Source: Desulfobacterales bacterium
Lineage (GTDB): Bacteria; Desulfobacterota; Desulfobacteria; Desulfobacterales; JAHEIW01
Length of the DNA stretch: 39,944 nucleotides
Assembly (NCBI GenBank): GCA_020353355.1
Contig: CP070694.1
Span: 5,215,162-5,255,105 of the forward strand
Direction: 5' to 3'
Shown here: positions 8,793-17,734 of the stretch, piece after piece
How the letters are laid out: each line of letters starts with the position of its first letter
Position numbering within the stretch: position 1 is the first letter of the stretch
Translations under genes and position numbers: made by a program
The notes under the pieces: model-generated
What the model saw: the letters and a program-made list of their open reading frames with translations, nothing else
Told to the model about the DNA's origin: nothing
Databases searched by the model: none

Positions 8793-10931
8793 ATGAAAAA
8801 TTCGGCAAACGATCTTCATCACCGGTTGCGGACCCTGGCTAAGAACCTGTGGTGGGCCTGGCACCCGGAGGTGATCCGGCTTTTTACCGACCTGGATCCT
8901 CATCTATGGCGCGAGGTGGACCACAATCCCATGGCGTTTTTGAACCGAACCGACCCTGAACAGATCGAACAGCGGGCCTCCGAACTGGTGCTTCACAGCC
9001 GGATCAACCACGCCTTTCGCCGCCTCAATGAATATCTGGAAGCGCCGCAAACATGGGGAACCGCGCATTGCGGAAACCTGTGTAATCGACCGGTGGCATA
9101 CTTCTCGGCCGAATTCGGATTGCACGAATCGCTGCCGATTTACTCTGGCGGATTGGGTATTTTAGCCGGTGATCATCTCAAAAGCGCCTCGGATCTGGGG
9201 ATTCCGTTGATTGGGATCGGTCTTTTGTATCATCAGGGCTATTTTATCCAGCGCCTGAACAAAGAGGGGTGGCAGGAAGAAAGTTATGTTGACCTCGATA
9301 TCAAACAGTTGCCGCTGGAGCCGTTGACCCAGTCGGATGGTCAACCGTTGATCATTCGCGTGGATACCCGAGACGGATTTCTGGCGGCCAGATGCTGGCA
9401 GTTGCAGGTCGGCCGGGTGCGGCTGGTGCTGCTCGACTCAAACGTTGAGGGAAACTCGGATGAGGATCGCATGCTGACCTCCCGCCTTTACGGCGGAAAC
9501 GACCGCACACGTATTCGTCAGGAGCTGTTGCTGGGTATCGGCGGTGCGCGGGTATTGCAGGCGCTGAACGTATTCCCGGGAGTGTTGCATTTAAACGAAG
9601 GACACAGTGCGTTTGCCATTCTGGAGGAAGTCCGTCGAATTGTGCAGGATGACGGCATTTCGTTTGACCGTGCCCTGCGGCGCGTAGCGCTTTACACCAT
9701 ATTTACCACTCACACACCCGTACCGGCCGGGCATGATCGATTCGGCCCGCAATTGGTGGAAGAGCATCTGGGTGTTTTCCGGGAAAAATTGCAGCTTTCC
9801 CATGACGCATTCATGGCATTGGGCCGCGTGAATCCGGAGGATAAAAATGAACCGTTTTGTATGACCGTGCTGGCTCTGAAAAATTCGCGGCAAGCCAACG
9901 CAGTCTCGGCGATTCACTCCGATATCAGCCGCCGCATGTGGCAGGGCCTCTGGCCGAATCGGTCCGAGACCGAGGTTCCCATCGGCCACATCACCAACGG
10001 TGTCCACGTGCTCTCCTGGGTTGCACCTCAAATGCACAAGCTTTTTGAGACACGGCTGGCACACAATTGGCCCACCCGGATGATCCATTCGGATATTTGG
10101 GAAAAGGTGCTTGAAATCGATGACGGCGAGCTGTGGGAGAACCACCAGATCCTGAATATGCGCTTGATTAATTTTGTCCGGCGCCGATTGCTCCGCCGTG
10201 CGGAACGGTTGGGGGATCAGGAAACCATTCAACAGATCGATCATATTCTCGATCCCGATATCCTGACTATCGGTTCTGCCCGACGATTTGCAACCTATAA
10301 ACGCGGAGACCTGATCCTGTCCCGGCCCGAACGATTGGTCAAACTGGTGGCTGATCCAAATCGGCCGCTTCAGATCATCTTTGCCGGCAAAGCTCATCCG
10401 CGCGACGACGAAGGCAAAAAGATCTTGCAGCGCATCATCCGGTACAGCAGCAACCCGGAACTCAAACGACGCATTGTTTTTGTGGAAGACTACGATTACA
10501 ACGTGGCCCGCCATCTGGTGCAGGGCGTGGACGTGTGGCTGAATACGCCCCGGCGTCCCCTGGAAGCGTGCGGAACCAGCGGACAAAAGGTCGTTCTCAA
10601 CGGAGGCTTAAACCTTTCTGTTCTCGACGGCTGGTGGAATGAAGGGTTTAACGGCCGAAACGGTTTTGCCATCGGCCACGGTGGAATGCACAACGACCTT
10701 AATGTGCAAAATCAGAGAGACGCCGAATTTCTTTATCTTGCGCTGGAGCAGGAGGTGATTCCCCTTTACTATGAACGGGATGCCAGCGGCATTCCCCACC
10801 GCTGGGTGCAGCGGGTCAAAGAATCCATGCAAAGTCTGGGGTGGCGTTTCAACGCAGACCGCATGGTCAGGGATTATGCCAATCGTTTTTATCTCCCCGC
10901 AGCCGGAGCCGAATCGGCGGCAACGGTATAG
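8793..10931 (+). CDS. glgP: Alpha-glucan phosphorylase
   Basis: Cytoplasmic PLP-dependent phosphorylase that releases glucose 1-phosphate from glycogen or maltodextrins. Length is 712 residues. The short N-terminus (LAKNLWWAWHPE) is the DUF3417 type found in bacterial and archaeal alpha-glucan phosphorylases, not the glycogen phosphorylases of E. coli type. Then come FSAEFGLHESLPIYSGGLG, TTHTPVPAGHDRF, and near the C-terminus EACGTSGQKVVLNGGLN with the PLP-binding Lys. AGGAG (about 8780-8784) is 8 nt before the ATG. It is preceded by an 85-bp gap after ilvD and may be independently transcribed; no other glycogen genes are in the window. Confidence 0.93.
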   Translation: MKNSANDLHHRLRTLAKNLWWAWHPEVIRLFTDLDPHLWREVDHNPMAFLNRTDPEQIEQRASELVLHSRINHAFRRLNEYLEAPQTWGTAHCGNLCNRPVAYFSAEFGLHESLPIYSGGLGILAGDHLKSASDLGIPLIGIGLLYHQGYFIQRLNKEGWQEESYVDLDIKQLPLEPLTQSDGQPLIIRVDTRDGFLAARCWQLQVGRVRLVLLDSNVEGNSDEDRMLTSRLYGGNDRTRIRQELLLGIGGARVLQALNVFPGVLHLNEGHSAFAILEEVRRIVQDDGISFDRALRRVALYTIFTTHTPVPAGHDRFGPQLVEEHLGVFREKLQLSHDAFMALGRVNPEDKNEPFCMTVLALKNSRQANAVSAIHSDISRRMWQGLWPNRSETEVPIGHITNGVHVLSWVAPQMHKLFETRLAHNWPTRMIHSDIWEKVLEIDDGELWENHQILNMRLINFVRRRLLRRAERLGDQETIQQIDHILDPDILTIGSARRFATYKRGDLILSRPERLVKLVADPNRPLQIIFAGKAHPRDDEGKKILQRIIRYSSNPELKRRIVFVEDYDYNVARHLVQGVDVWLNTPRRPLEACGTSGQKVVLNGGLNLSVLDGWWNEGFNGRNGFAIGHGGMHNDLNVQNQRDAEFLYLALEQEVIPLYYERDASGIPHRWVQRVKESMQSLGWRFNADRMVRDYANRFYLPAAGAESAATV

Positions 10932-10938
10932 TTGTAAT

Positions 10939-11016
10939 GTTGGGTTTCGCAAGCTCAACCCAACCTACTCAATTTCCGTCGCGGTAGTTGACTTTCGACC
11001 AAGGTCTAAACCCAAC
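10939..11016 (+). repeat. REP-like palindromic intergenic element
   Basis: GTTGGGTT at 10939-10946 pairs with AACCCAAC at 10957-10964 around a 10-nt loop. A second AAACCCAAC at 11008-11016 also complements the first arm. The TTGGGTTTCGC...CAACCCAA pattern resembles dispersed palindromic repeats of many proteobacterial genomes (general knowledge, not checked). Only one copy is in the window. It fills most of the gap between the phosphorylase and URO-D-like genes. Confidence 0.5.
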
Positions 11017-11042
11017 ACAACCAGTGCATTAATTCTCCGATA

Positions 11043-12149
11043 ATGAAAAACCATACACGATACCAACAACGCATCGATCGCATTCTGAAAGCCGTGGCTT
11101 TAGAAAAACCTGACCGCATACCGGTCGTTCTGGAATACTCCGGCTTTGCGGCCTACGTTACCAATACCCCGATAGCTGAGTTCCTGCGCTCTCCTGTCAA
11201 AAATCTCGAAACCATGATCCAGGCCTATCATTTCGTCGGTGACGGCGATGCCATTAATTACGGCTCTTTTTGGCCTTATGGCCTGTGTTATGATTTCATG
11301 GCCAAGGTACGCGTTCCGGGGGTGGATTTGCCGGAGAACGAGGTGTGGCAGGTCGTTGAAACCGAACTGATGAAGCCCGCAGATTATGATCAAATCCTCA
11401 AAAAAGGCTGGCCTGCATTTTGTGAAGAATTTATGAAAAACCGGGTGTTCGATGATGCTCCGGAGGAATTTTTTCCTCCCCACAGAAAAACGGTAAATAC
11501 CCTCGAAAAATGGCAGGCCCAAGGCGTCCCGGTGCTTAGCGGCGGAGACATCACGACACCCATCGAAGTGCTGTGCGGCGCCCGTTCGCTAATGGCGTTT
11601 GCCATGGATTTGATCCAGATTCCCGACCGGGTTGGGGCGACCATGGATGAAATTGTTCCACACCTGGCGTATAAGGCCATCGGACGTGCCAAGAAACTGG
11701 GCTATCCCGCAATATGGATCGGCGGCTGGCGATCGGCGCCCTCTCTGCTTTCGCCGGCCATGTGGAATCGTTTCGTCTGGCCTTATTTCCGGCAATTGGT
11801 CATCGAGGTCGTTGATGGGGGATTGATCGCCGTGCTGCATTTAGATTCGGATTGGACTCGAGAACTGGAGCGATTTCGGGAATTGCCCAGGGCAAAATGC
11901 ATTCTGGCACTCGATGGAGAAACCGATATCTTTAAGGCTAAAGAAATTTTGGGCGATCATCTGTGCATTATGGGCGATGTACCGGCATCGATGCTGTATA
12001 TGAAAACACCGGATAATGTCTATGAATACAGCCGCAAGCTGGTACGCGAATTAGGCCCGGAAGGTTTTATTCTTCAGTCGGGTTGCGATATTCCAACCAA
12101 TGCTAAATTGGAAAATGTAAAAGCGATGGTAGCCGCAGTTACTGGATAA
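11043..12149 (+). CDS. Uroporphyrinogen decarboxylase (URO-D) family protein
   Basis: A 368-residue TIM-barrel protein of the URO-D superfamily, probably not the haem enzyme. Seen: an N-terminal EKPDRIPV segment common to the corrinoid-methyltransferase branch, LSGGDITTPIEVLCGARSLM, LHLDSDWTRELERFRELP, CILALDGETDIFKAKEILGD, LCIMGDVPASML, and FILQSGCDIPTNAKLENVKAM. The IMGDVPA and SGCDIP blocks match the C-terminal part of MtaA/CmuA-like proteins that move methyl groups between corrinoid and thiol. No corrinoid protein or methyltransferase partner lies beside it. Such paralogs are abundant in sulfate reducers, and the substrate is undefined. It ends at a perfect bidirectional hairpin. Confidence 0.85.
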   Translation: MKNHTRYQQRIDRILKAVALEKPDRIPVVLEYSGFAAYVTNTPIAEFLRSPVKNLETMIQAYHFVGDGDAINYGSFWPYGLCYDFMAKVRVPGVDLPENEVWQVVETELMKPADYDQILKKGWPAFCEEFMKNRVFDDAPEEFFPPHRKTVNTLEKWQAQGVPVLSGGDITTPIEVLCGARSLMAFAMDLIQIPDRVGATMDEIVPHLAYKAIGRAKKLGYPAIWIGGWRSAPSLLSPAMWNRFVWPYFRQLVIEVVDGGLIAVLHLDSDWTRELERFRELPRAKCILALDGETDIFKAKEILGDHLCIMGDVPASMLYMKTPDNVYEYSRKLVRELGPEGFILQSGCDIPTNAKLENVKAMVAAVTG

Positions 12150-12175
12150 CCCGAATTTTTCTATTAAAATTCGGG
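12150..12175. terminator. Bidirectional hairpin terminator between convergent genes
   Basis: CCCGAATTTT (12150-12159) and AAAATTCGGG (12166-12175) form a perfect 10-bp stem with a 6-nt loop. The stem top is T-rich in both directions. It starts immediately after the TAA of the URO-D-like gene and lies 6 nt before the end of the convergent J-domain gene, so it can stop transcription from both sides. Confidence 0.8.
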
Positions 12176-12181
12176 GTATAG

Positions 12182-12922
12182 TTAAAGGTTCAGCTTAATG
12201 GGCGCTGGTTGGATCCACTTATTGCTGGAACCATAGTAAAACCATTTATCCGGAAATCCGCGGCGCGAAATAAATACGGGATTTTCGGCCCATTGATTGA
12301 GTTGTTGATAGGCCTCGTGCAGTTTTCGAAATACCGTCGCATCACCGCCCTGATCAGGGTGATGTCGTTTCGCCTGTTTCCAGTACGCTTTTTTTATAAT
12401 TTGTCGAAGTTCTGGCGAATTTAAATCCATTTTACTGAGTTTTAAAAACGTTAAGGATTTAGCCGTCCGCACGGGTTCTTTAATTTCAATCGGTTTTATT
12501 GATTTCGGATCGACGTGTTTACTGTTTGCCTTTTGAAGAATATGTTGAGAAGCAAGATAGCGTTTATTGGTGCGTCGTCTTTCAGCCCACCATGCATTGC
12601 CCAAAATATTGCTCAATGTGCAGAAATCTTCCGCTGGTTTTTTACCTGTGGTACGCGGAAAAATAAAACTGAATAATTCGCCCGAGCCATAAGGCAATAC
12701 ATCTAAAATAATAATGAATTCGGTAAAATAAAATGTGGCATATTTTGTATTCAGCGCACACAATAAACCGGTTCTCATATTCAGGTTGTAACGCAATCGC
12801 TGTCGGCATTCTATGGAACAATAGCGGCGTCTGTACATATTTTCAGAGGTACCGCAGGACAAGCAACGGTTCTTGTGGCGGTTTTTTGAAACAGCGATAT
12901 GTTTTGGGTCGTTAGATTTCAT
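12182..12922 (-). CDS. Zinc-ribbon plus C-terminal J-domain protein
   Basis: Predicted cytoplasmic protein of 246 residues. The N-terminus has two CxxC-like pairs (C20, C23, C35, C39; CLSCG, YCSIEC) that form a treble-clef zinc site like those in truncated DNA-binding or FCS-type fingers. A middle region (about 50-160) has no recognised domain. The C-terminal part (about 165-215) is a J-domain with the HPD motif at 188-190 (RHHPDQGGD) and a FRKLHEAYQQL helix, so it should stimulate an Hsp70 (DnaK) ATPase. In most J-proteins this domain is N-terminal. No DnaK is nearby. No good ribosome site is seen before the ATG. Confidence 0.75.
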   Translation of the reverse strand: MKSNDPKHIAVSKNRHKNRCLSCGTSENMYRRRYCSIECRQRLRYNLNMRTGLLCALNTKYATFYFTEFIIILDVLPYGSGELFSFIFPRTTGKKPAEDFCTLSNILGNAWWAERRRTNKRYLASQHILQKANSKHVDPKSIKPIEIKEPVRTAKSLTFLKLSKMDLNSPELRQIIKKAYWKQAKRHHPDQGGDATVFRKLHEAYQQLNQWAENPVFISRRGFPDKWFYYGSSNKWIQPAPIKLNL

Positions 12923-13108
12923 TGGAACCGAATCGCAAATCTAATTAAAATTTCAGATAAGTTATTACCATAGCAAATTCAAAGATACAGGTCAAAGTGC
13001 ATCCCTACTATTTCCGAGAAAAAAATCGATTTCGCGTTGACCATTGAAAAAATATCGGCCTAATTTCGCATTTTTTAAAAAATCTTGGTTTGTTGATATC
13101 CTTTGGGC

Positions 13109-13137
13109 TTGCTAATTTGTAAAACAAAAAATATTAT
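13109..13137 (+). promoter_or_regulatory. Sigma-70-type promoter for the OmpA-like lipoprotein gene
   Basis: TTGCTA (13109-13114), a 17-nt spacer, and TATTAT (13132-13137, 5 of 6 to consensus) lie about 85 nt before the lipoprotein start. This is the only clear element in the 301-bp non-coding gap 12923-13223, which otherwise is AT-rich and featureless to my reading. Confidence 0.5.
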
Positions 13138-13223
13138 ACGTAATTGCAGATAAATGAGCGGGGCGACGAACCTCGTATCGCCATAAAACCATAAACCCAA
13201 ATCATCAGGAGGGCAGCGGAAGG

Positions 13224-14708
13224 ATGAAAAAAATAGTTACCCATCTCAACATTTTTCACGTCGCAATACTTCTGCCGACAGTTTTTTTGCTGTTCGCGTG
13301 TGCCGCACAACAATTGGAGGTGGAGTCCATTGCAAAATCAGAAAACCCTCAAGAAGTTATTAATAAATTAGACAATGGTATAGCTCTGGCCCGCAAGGAT
13401 CAGGTGAATGTGTTGGCACCTACTTGGTTTGCCGATGCGGAAACTTCTTTAAATACCGCCAAGAAAGCGTTGGACCAAGGAGATGAACTCGTAAAAATTT
13501 TTGATAATGTAGCTAACGGGCGTGCTCAGCTCCGCCGTGCTGAAGAAATAAGCAAGCTATCAAAAACCACCATACCAGAAGTAATTAAAAGCCGAAATCT
13601 TGCACGGGATGCCGGCGCAGCGAATTTAGGAAAAGATTATCTTGAAGCCGAAGAACAGTTCCTGAAGCTCACCCGCGCGATTGAAAGAGACAACTTAAAC
13701 TATGCTCAACGCAATCAGGCAAAAGTAAACGATCAGTTCCGCAAATTGGAATTACGGGCAATCAAGATCCGAACCCTTGGCGAAGTTCGTAACCTGTTGA
13801 GAGTTGCGGAAAAAGAGGGTGCTGCTAAAATTGCACCGAAATCGTACGCCTTGGCGCAAAATAAATTAATTGAAACAGACGCCTTTATTACCAAAAATCC
13901 ATATGCACAAGAACAACTGCACAAGATGGCCTCTGAAGCGCTCTTAATGGCGCGGCGTCTTCTTGAAGTGATGAAACAGTGTGAGAACGTGCAACCCATG
14001 CAACCGGAACAGATCACCCTGTGGGTGGAAGGATTTTTGTACCAAACTACCCGCAAGCTTTCGGCCCCCGACATGCGGGATCGGTCATTTGACAAACAAT
14101 TGGAAAATATCCTCGCATCAATTGAGGCGCATCAGGCCGATAACACGTATCTGGCAAAAAAATCAAAGGATCAGGAGGCGGAAATCGATCGCCTTCAAAA
14201 TAGAATCGCCGCCTTAGAGGGGCGAACCCGTAAAGACCAAAAAGAAAAAGAGCGCTTGCTGGCCGAGAAGCGTTTCAACGAGCAACTTAGCAGTGTACAA
14301 AGCTTTTTTGAACCCCGTGAAGCCGAAGTTTACAAAAAGGAAAAACAGGTAATTATTCGCTTAAAGGCCATGCATTTTACGGTTGGTCAAAGTGTCATAA
14401 TGCCTGAAAATTACATGCTACTCAGCAAGTTTCAACGTGCAATTCGCCTTGTTGTAGAACCCGACTTTATTATCGGAGGTAATACCTACAGCACCGGTTC
14501 AGAAGAGCTGAACGAGCTTTTGTCCCAGCAAAGAGCCGAAGCCGTTAGACAGTATTTTGTCGCCAACGCAACGATCCCGTATGATAAAATTATTGCCGTC
14601 GGTTACGGATCCATGCGGCCGCTTGCATCCAACGCTACAGAAGCCGGCAGAGCAATGAACCGACGCATCGATATTACAATTGCACCGAAGTTTCAAACAC
14701 AAAAATAA
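13224..14708 (+). CDS. OmpA-family lipoprotein with long helical N-terminal region
   Basis: 494 residues. The signal peptide ends in lipobox LFAC (Cys26), so the protein is a lipoprotein, probably of the outer membrane. Residues about 35-260 are helical and resemble DUF4398-like repeats. Residues about 300-365 are coiled coil (QEAEIDRLQNRIAAL). The C-terminus (about 375-490) is an OmpA domain that binds peptidoglycan; the late LSQQRAEAVRQYF, VGYGSMRPLASN and NRRIDI segments fit. It would tether the envelope to the wall. The ribosome site is AGGAGG (13208-13213) about 10 nt upstream. Transcription probably starts from the promoter at 13109-13137. Confidence 0.88.
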   Translation: MKKIVTHLNIFHVAILLPTVFLLFACAAQQLEVESIAKSENPQEVINKLDNGIALARKDQVNVLAPTWFADAETSLNTAKKALDQGDELVKIFDNVANGRAQLRRAEEISKLSKTTIPEVIKSRNLARDAGAANLGKDYLEAEEQFLKLTRAIERDNLNYAQRNQAKVNDQFRKLELRAIKIRTLGEVRNLLRVAEKEGAAKIAPKSYALAQNKLIETDAFITKNPYAQEQLHKMASEALLMARRLLEVMKQCENVQPMQPEQITLWVEGFLYQTTRKLSAPDMRDRSFDKQLENILASIEAHQADNTYLAKKSKDQEAEIDRLQNRIAALEGRTRKDQKEKERLLAEKRFNEQLSSVQSFFEPREAEVYKKEKQVIIRLKAMHFTVGQSVIMPENYMLLSKFQRAIRLVVEPDFIIGGNTYSTGSEELNELLSQQRAEAVRQYFVANATIPYDKIIAVGYGSMRPLASNATEAGRAMNRRIDITIAPKFQTQK

Positions 14709-14752
14709 TCTATTGAACGCGAAGATCTGATTATTCGGATACGATTAATGTT

Positions 14753-14766
14753 TTGACTTAAATCAA
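14753..14766 (+). promoter_or_regulatory. FNR/CRP-type operator upstream of cupin gene
   Basis: TTGAC-TTAA-ATCAA departs from the FNR consensus TTGAT-N4-ATCAA by one base. It lies 87 nt before the cupin start in the 144-bp gap after the lipoprotein gene. It suggests control by an Fnr/Crp-family regulator, such as an oxygen or redox sensor. The regulator is not in the window. Confidence 0.5.
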
Positions 14767-14852
14767 TGTGTAACAAACCGTGACGAGATTATACTTGGAG
14801 CTATCTTTGATCCCACAGGAATGCAAGCAAACGAGGTGAATGGAGGTAGCCG

Positions 14853-15170
14853 ATGAAACAATTAAACCTATATGAAGAAAATGATTTCTCCGAAAAGGCA
14901 TTTAAAAAACTGCTGGTGCATGATTCCCCCTATTTTAAAATTTTAAATTTCAACTTCAAGGCGGGCCAGGAACTTCCCGTACACAGCCATGACATCGAGG
15001 GTCAGTTGAGCCTGGTCATTCTTGAAGGCGAAGGTGAGTTCCTTGGGGAAGGCGATACTGCAGTTCCGGCCAAAGCCGGCGATGTCGCTATCAGTGAAAT
15101 TGCCGAACCTCACGGACTGCGCGCTAAAACCGATCTTAGGCTGCTGGTGACGATTGCACCGCCGATTTGA
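14853..15170 (+). CDS. Small cupin-domain protein
   Basis: 105 residues forming a single cupin barrel. The first cupin motif is present in the stretch around PVHSHDIEGQLSLVILEGEGEF, with two His and a downstream Glu-like ligand set. The second is reduced to the GDVAISEIAEPHGLRA region, whose His completes a metal site. Metal and substrate are unknown; such single-domain cupins range from small oxygenases to sensors. GGAGG (14840-14844) precedes the ATG by 8 nt. The FNR-type box upstream suggests its level follows oxygen or redox state. It is followed at once by a palindromic hairpin and the convergent transglycosylase gene. Confidence 0.8.
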   Translation: MKQLNLYEENDFSEKAFKKLLVHDSPYFKILNFNFKAGQELPVHSHDIEGQLSLVILEGEGEFLGEGDTAVPAKAGDVAISEIAEPHGLRAKTDLRLLVTIAPPI

Positions 15171-15188
15171 TTGAGCGTCAGCGCTCAA
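15171..15188. terminator. Hairpin after cupin gene
   Basis: TTGAGCG (15171-15177) and CGCTCAA (15182-15188) form a perfect 7-bp stem with a TCAG loop, directly after the cupin TGA. There is no T-run, so intrinsic termination would be weak; it could also protect the 3' end of the message. Confidence 0.45.
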
Positions 15189-15269
15189 TGGTCGTCGCGC
15201 GTGGCAGTCTATTTCTGATAAAGATAAAAGCCTTACAACGCATCCCGTAGGTTTGACGCCATTTTATAA

Positions 15270-17498
15270 TCAGACATCTTTTTCTACTACCGGGATTAAC
15301 AGCTGCTGGGACGGCATGAGGGCACTAAAATCCAGGTGAGTATTGTAGCGCTTGAGCAGCCACAACGGCACTTCAAATTCGTCTCTTGAAAGCGTCCAGA
15401 TGTTATCGCCCTTTTTGATGTAGTAAATATCTATCTTTTCCACGCGATAGGAAGCAAAAAAATCTTCAGTTAATTCCTTATGATATTCGAAGCGCTTTTC
15501 TTCGAATTCCTCTTTGGATACCCGGTCCAAGGGGATTTTTATTTGCTGATCCAGGCGAATGATTTGCCCATAGGGAAAGCCATTTAGGCGTCGAATCTCC
15601 CAGGCCGTAACCGCCAACCACTCCGCATAGTGACCTAAGGTCTCTTCCACCTCTACCCGGATGGCGCCTACGAATTTTCCGTTTTGATTCCAGACCCGCT
15701 CAACGGCAAGATTTGCTTGAATAATCTCCGGATTGACCTGAGGAATATAAACAGTAGGCTGTTCTTTTGCAAGATCTGTTTCGGTCACTTTCCAGTCTTC
15801 CATATCATATGATTCTATGCTCGCAATCACCCCTGGCGCTTCTTTTTGGCCAGCGCTTTCTTTCGGCACTGATTGGAGGGGTTCGGCCAGGTTCATTTCT
15901 TCATCATCTTCCGGCTTGCGGCTATCAATAAATGAGGGAAAGTCTGATCCAGCCGCGGGCTTTGCTGGCTGAAGCAGTGCAGAATCAGCGACCGGCTTTT
16001 CTTCAGCTCGGGGAGATTCAACCTGGGCGTTCATGGCGATCAGCATATCAACTGTCGGTGTTGTTAGCGGCTGTCCCTCCTGATTCAGTGTTGATTTTGG
16101 CGAGGTTGCAAATTGCCTCTCGTTCTGTTTCCGTTCTTCGAGCTCGGCTAAGATTACCGGTTTTTCATCCGGCAACGGTATGCGCAGATTCTGATTGATA
16201 AAAATGGTGGCGCTTGCATCCAGGTTATTGGCCGCGATAAGGTCACGCAGCTTGACTCCGTGTATTTTGGCAATTTGGCCTGCCGTATCACCGCGGCGAA
16301 CCGTATAGATTCGGCTGCGTTTCTGAAAATGTTTGAATAGCTTGGGGGACAACTCGGCGATCATACCTTTCCAATCATGACCTGTATCTTCCGGCAATCG
16401 CAGCTGATATCCTTTGGGCACATATTTCTGCCCGCGAATAACAGGCTTCCGTAAAGCAGGATTTAATTCGCTGACGGCCCCAATATCCAACTTCAAATAT
16501 CGAGCTATTTCTGGCAGTGAAGCATAACCTTCCAGGATCACCACTGTGGTATTTACCGGCGAATCTAATTTTAAATCGCCGAAATAGCGGTAATAATTTT
16601 TAGCAACATCACGAGCGGCTAAGAATTCAGAATAGAAATTTCTGGAAGCAAACTTAAATATCCGGCTGCGGTATTCTTTAAAGATTGTTTCATAACCGCC
16701 CTTTCTTCTTTTTGCCCGCAGCATACCGGTGCTACCGTGGTTATATGCCGTAATAGCCATTGGCCAATTTTGTAACTTATAGAAATTATCTTTGAGAAGT
16801 TTGGCTGCAGCTCGGGAGGAAATAATCGGATCTCGACGCTCATCAACCGTATAACCAATGCGCATATATCGTCGACCGGTTGAATGCGTAAATTGCCAGA
16901 TGCCGGCCGCCCCGAATTTGCTATAGGCTTTCGGATTAAACGATGATTCCACATGCGGCAGATAGGCGAGGTCTTCGGGCAAATCGAGCTCACGGAAAAT
17001 CTGCTTGATCTCTTCAATATAGGCACCGGAGCGGATAACGCCCTCGCGGAATCGATCTTTTTGGCCCACCTGGCAACGTATATTTTGCATGGCCATTCGA
17101 TAGTCTGCTGCTTGCGCATCCGGGTCGAACAAATCAGCGACATGTTGCTCTTCTGCTCCAGAAGGCGCTTCCCCTCGCATCAATTTTGCCAGAATTTGCC
17201 TGTATTTCTTTTTCGCATCTTTTATGCGATTGTGATTAATTTTCCTTCCACCAGGCTGGTCGGGGTCTTTCAGTTCGATGACCCCATAAATTATATCCAG
17301 ATTGCGCTTATCGTGCATAACTCCCTGATCCGATGAATATCTGGAATATATTGATTTCCAGAAATCAACGTTGGGTTGGATGCAGGAATATACCGGAAAT
17401 AGATCGGATTCGGCGCTGACGTCGGCACGCATGAAAACAAGGGCCACCACCAGAGAAAGGGCAAGAATCGTTGGACTATTTCTTCGCAATCGTTTCAT
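15270..17498 (-). CDS. MltD-like lytic transglycosylase with LysM domains
   Basis: 742 residues, longer than E. coli MltD (about 450). An N-terminal signal peptide (about 1-29, cleavage near VSA) exports it. The SLT catalytic domain lies at about 160-310, with catalytic Glu184 in LPHVESSFNP and the following KFGAAGIWQFTHSTGRRY. A LysM domain (about 398-441, YTVRRGDTAGQIA) and a C-terminal LysM (about 690-738, YYIKKGDNIWTLS) bind peptidoglycan; a third, weaker unit may lie near 605-670. The segment 445-600 is low-complexity linker. It cleaves glycan strands to anhydromuropeptides. No lipobox is present, so unlike MltD it is probably secreted or anchored otherwise. Confidence 0.9.
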   Translation of the reverse strand: MKRLRRNSPTILALSLVVALVFMRADVSAESDLFPVYSCIQPNVDFWKSIYSRYSSDQGVMHDKRNLDIIYGVIELKDPDQPGGRKINHNRIKDAKKKYRQILAKLMRGEAPSGAEEQHVADLFDPDAQAADYRMAMQNIRCQVGQKDRFREGVIRSGAYIEEIKQIFRELDLPEDLAYLPHVESSFNPKAYSKFGAAGIWQFTHSTGRRYMRIGYTVDERRDPIISSRAAAKLLKDNFYKLQNWPMAITAYNHGSTGMLRAKRRKGGYETIFKEYRSRIFKFASRNFYSEFLAARDVAKNYYRYFGDLKLDSPVNTTVVILEGYASLPEIARYLKLDIGAVSELNPALRKPVIRGQKYVPKGYQLRLPEDTGHDWKGMIAELSPKLFKHFQKRSRIYTVRRGDTAGQIAKIHGVKLRDLIAANNLDASATIFINQNLRIPLPDEKPVILAELEERKQNERQFATSPKSTLNQEGQPLTTPTVDMLIAMNAQVESPRAEEKPVADSALLQPAKPAAGSDFPSFIDSRKPEDDEEMNLAEPLQSVPKESAGQKEAPGVIASIESYDMEDWKVTETDLAKEQPTVYIPQVNPEIIQANLAVERVWNQNGKFVGAIRVEVEETLGHYAEWLAVTAWEIRRLNGFPYGQIIRLDQQIKIPLDRVSKEEFEEKRFEYHKELTEDFFASYRVEKIDIYYIKKGDNIWTLSRDEFEVPLWLLKRYNTHLDFSALMPSQQLLIPVVEKDV

Positions 17499-17734
17499 AA
17501 GCGCAAGGCGTCGAAATTAGAATCCTGGATTAATGATTAACCCGCACAATATCATAACGGCGATTGATGTCAGATGTGGGTTTATATGGTTCTATTTTCA
17601 AGCAAAAACTAAGCCAAAAACCAATGGATCTAATTATTTTAATGATTTCAGTTGGTTAAATAAATACCCGGCTTCGGTGGTACCAAAATTATTACAAATT
17701 TTTGACAAAAATGGCGCGCATTGCCCTGAAATTG

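Noticed and set aside
9591-10586. 331-codon open frame on the minus strand
   Set aside because: It lies fully opposite the alpha-glucan phosphorylase, whose motifs are clear; no family signature or ribosome site. Shadow of codon bias.
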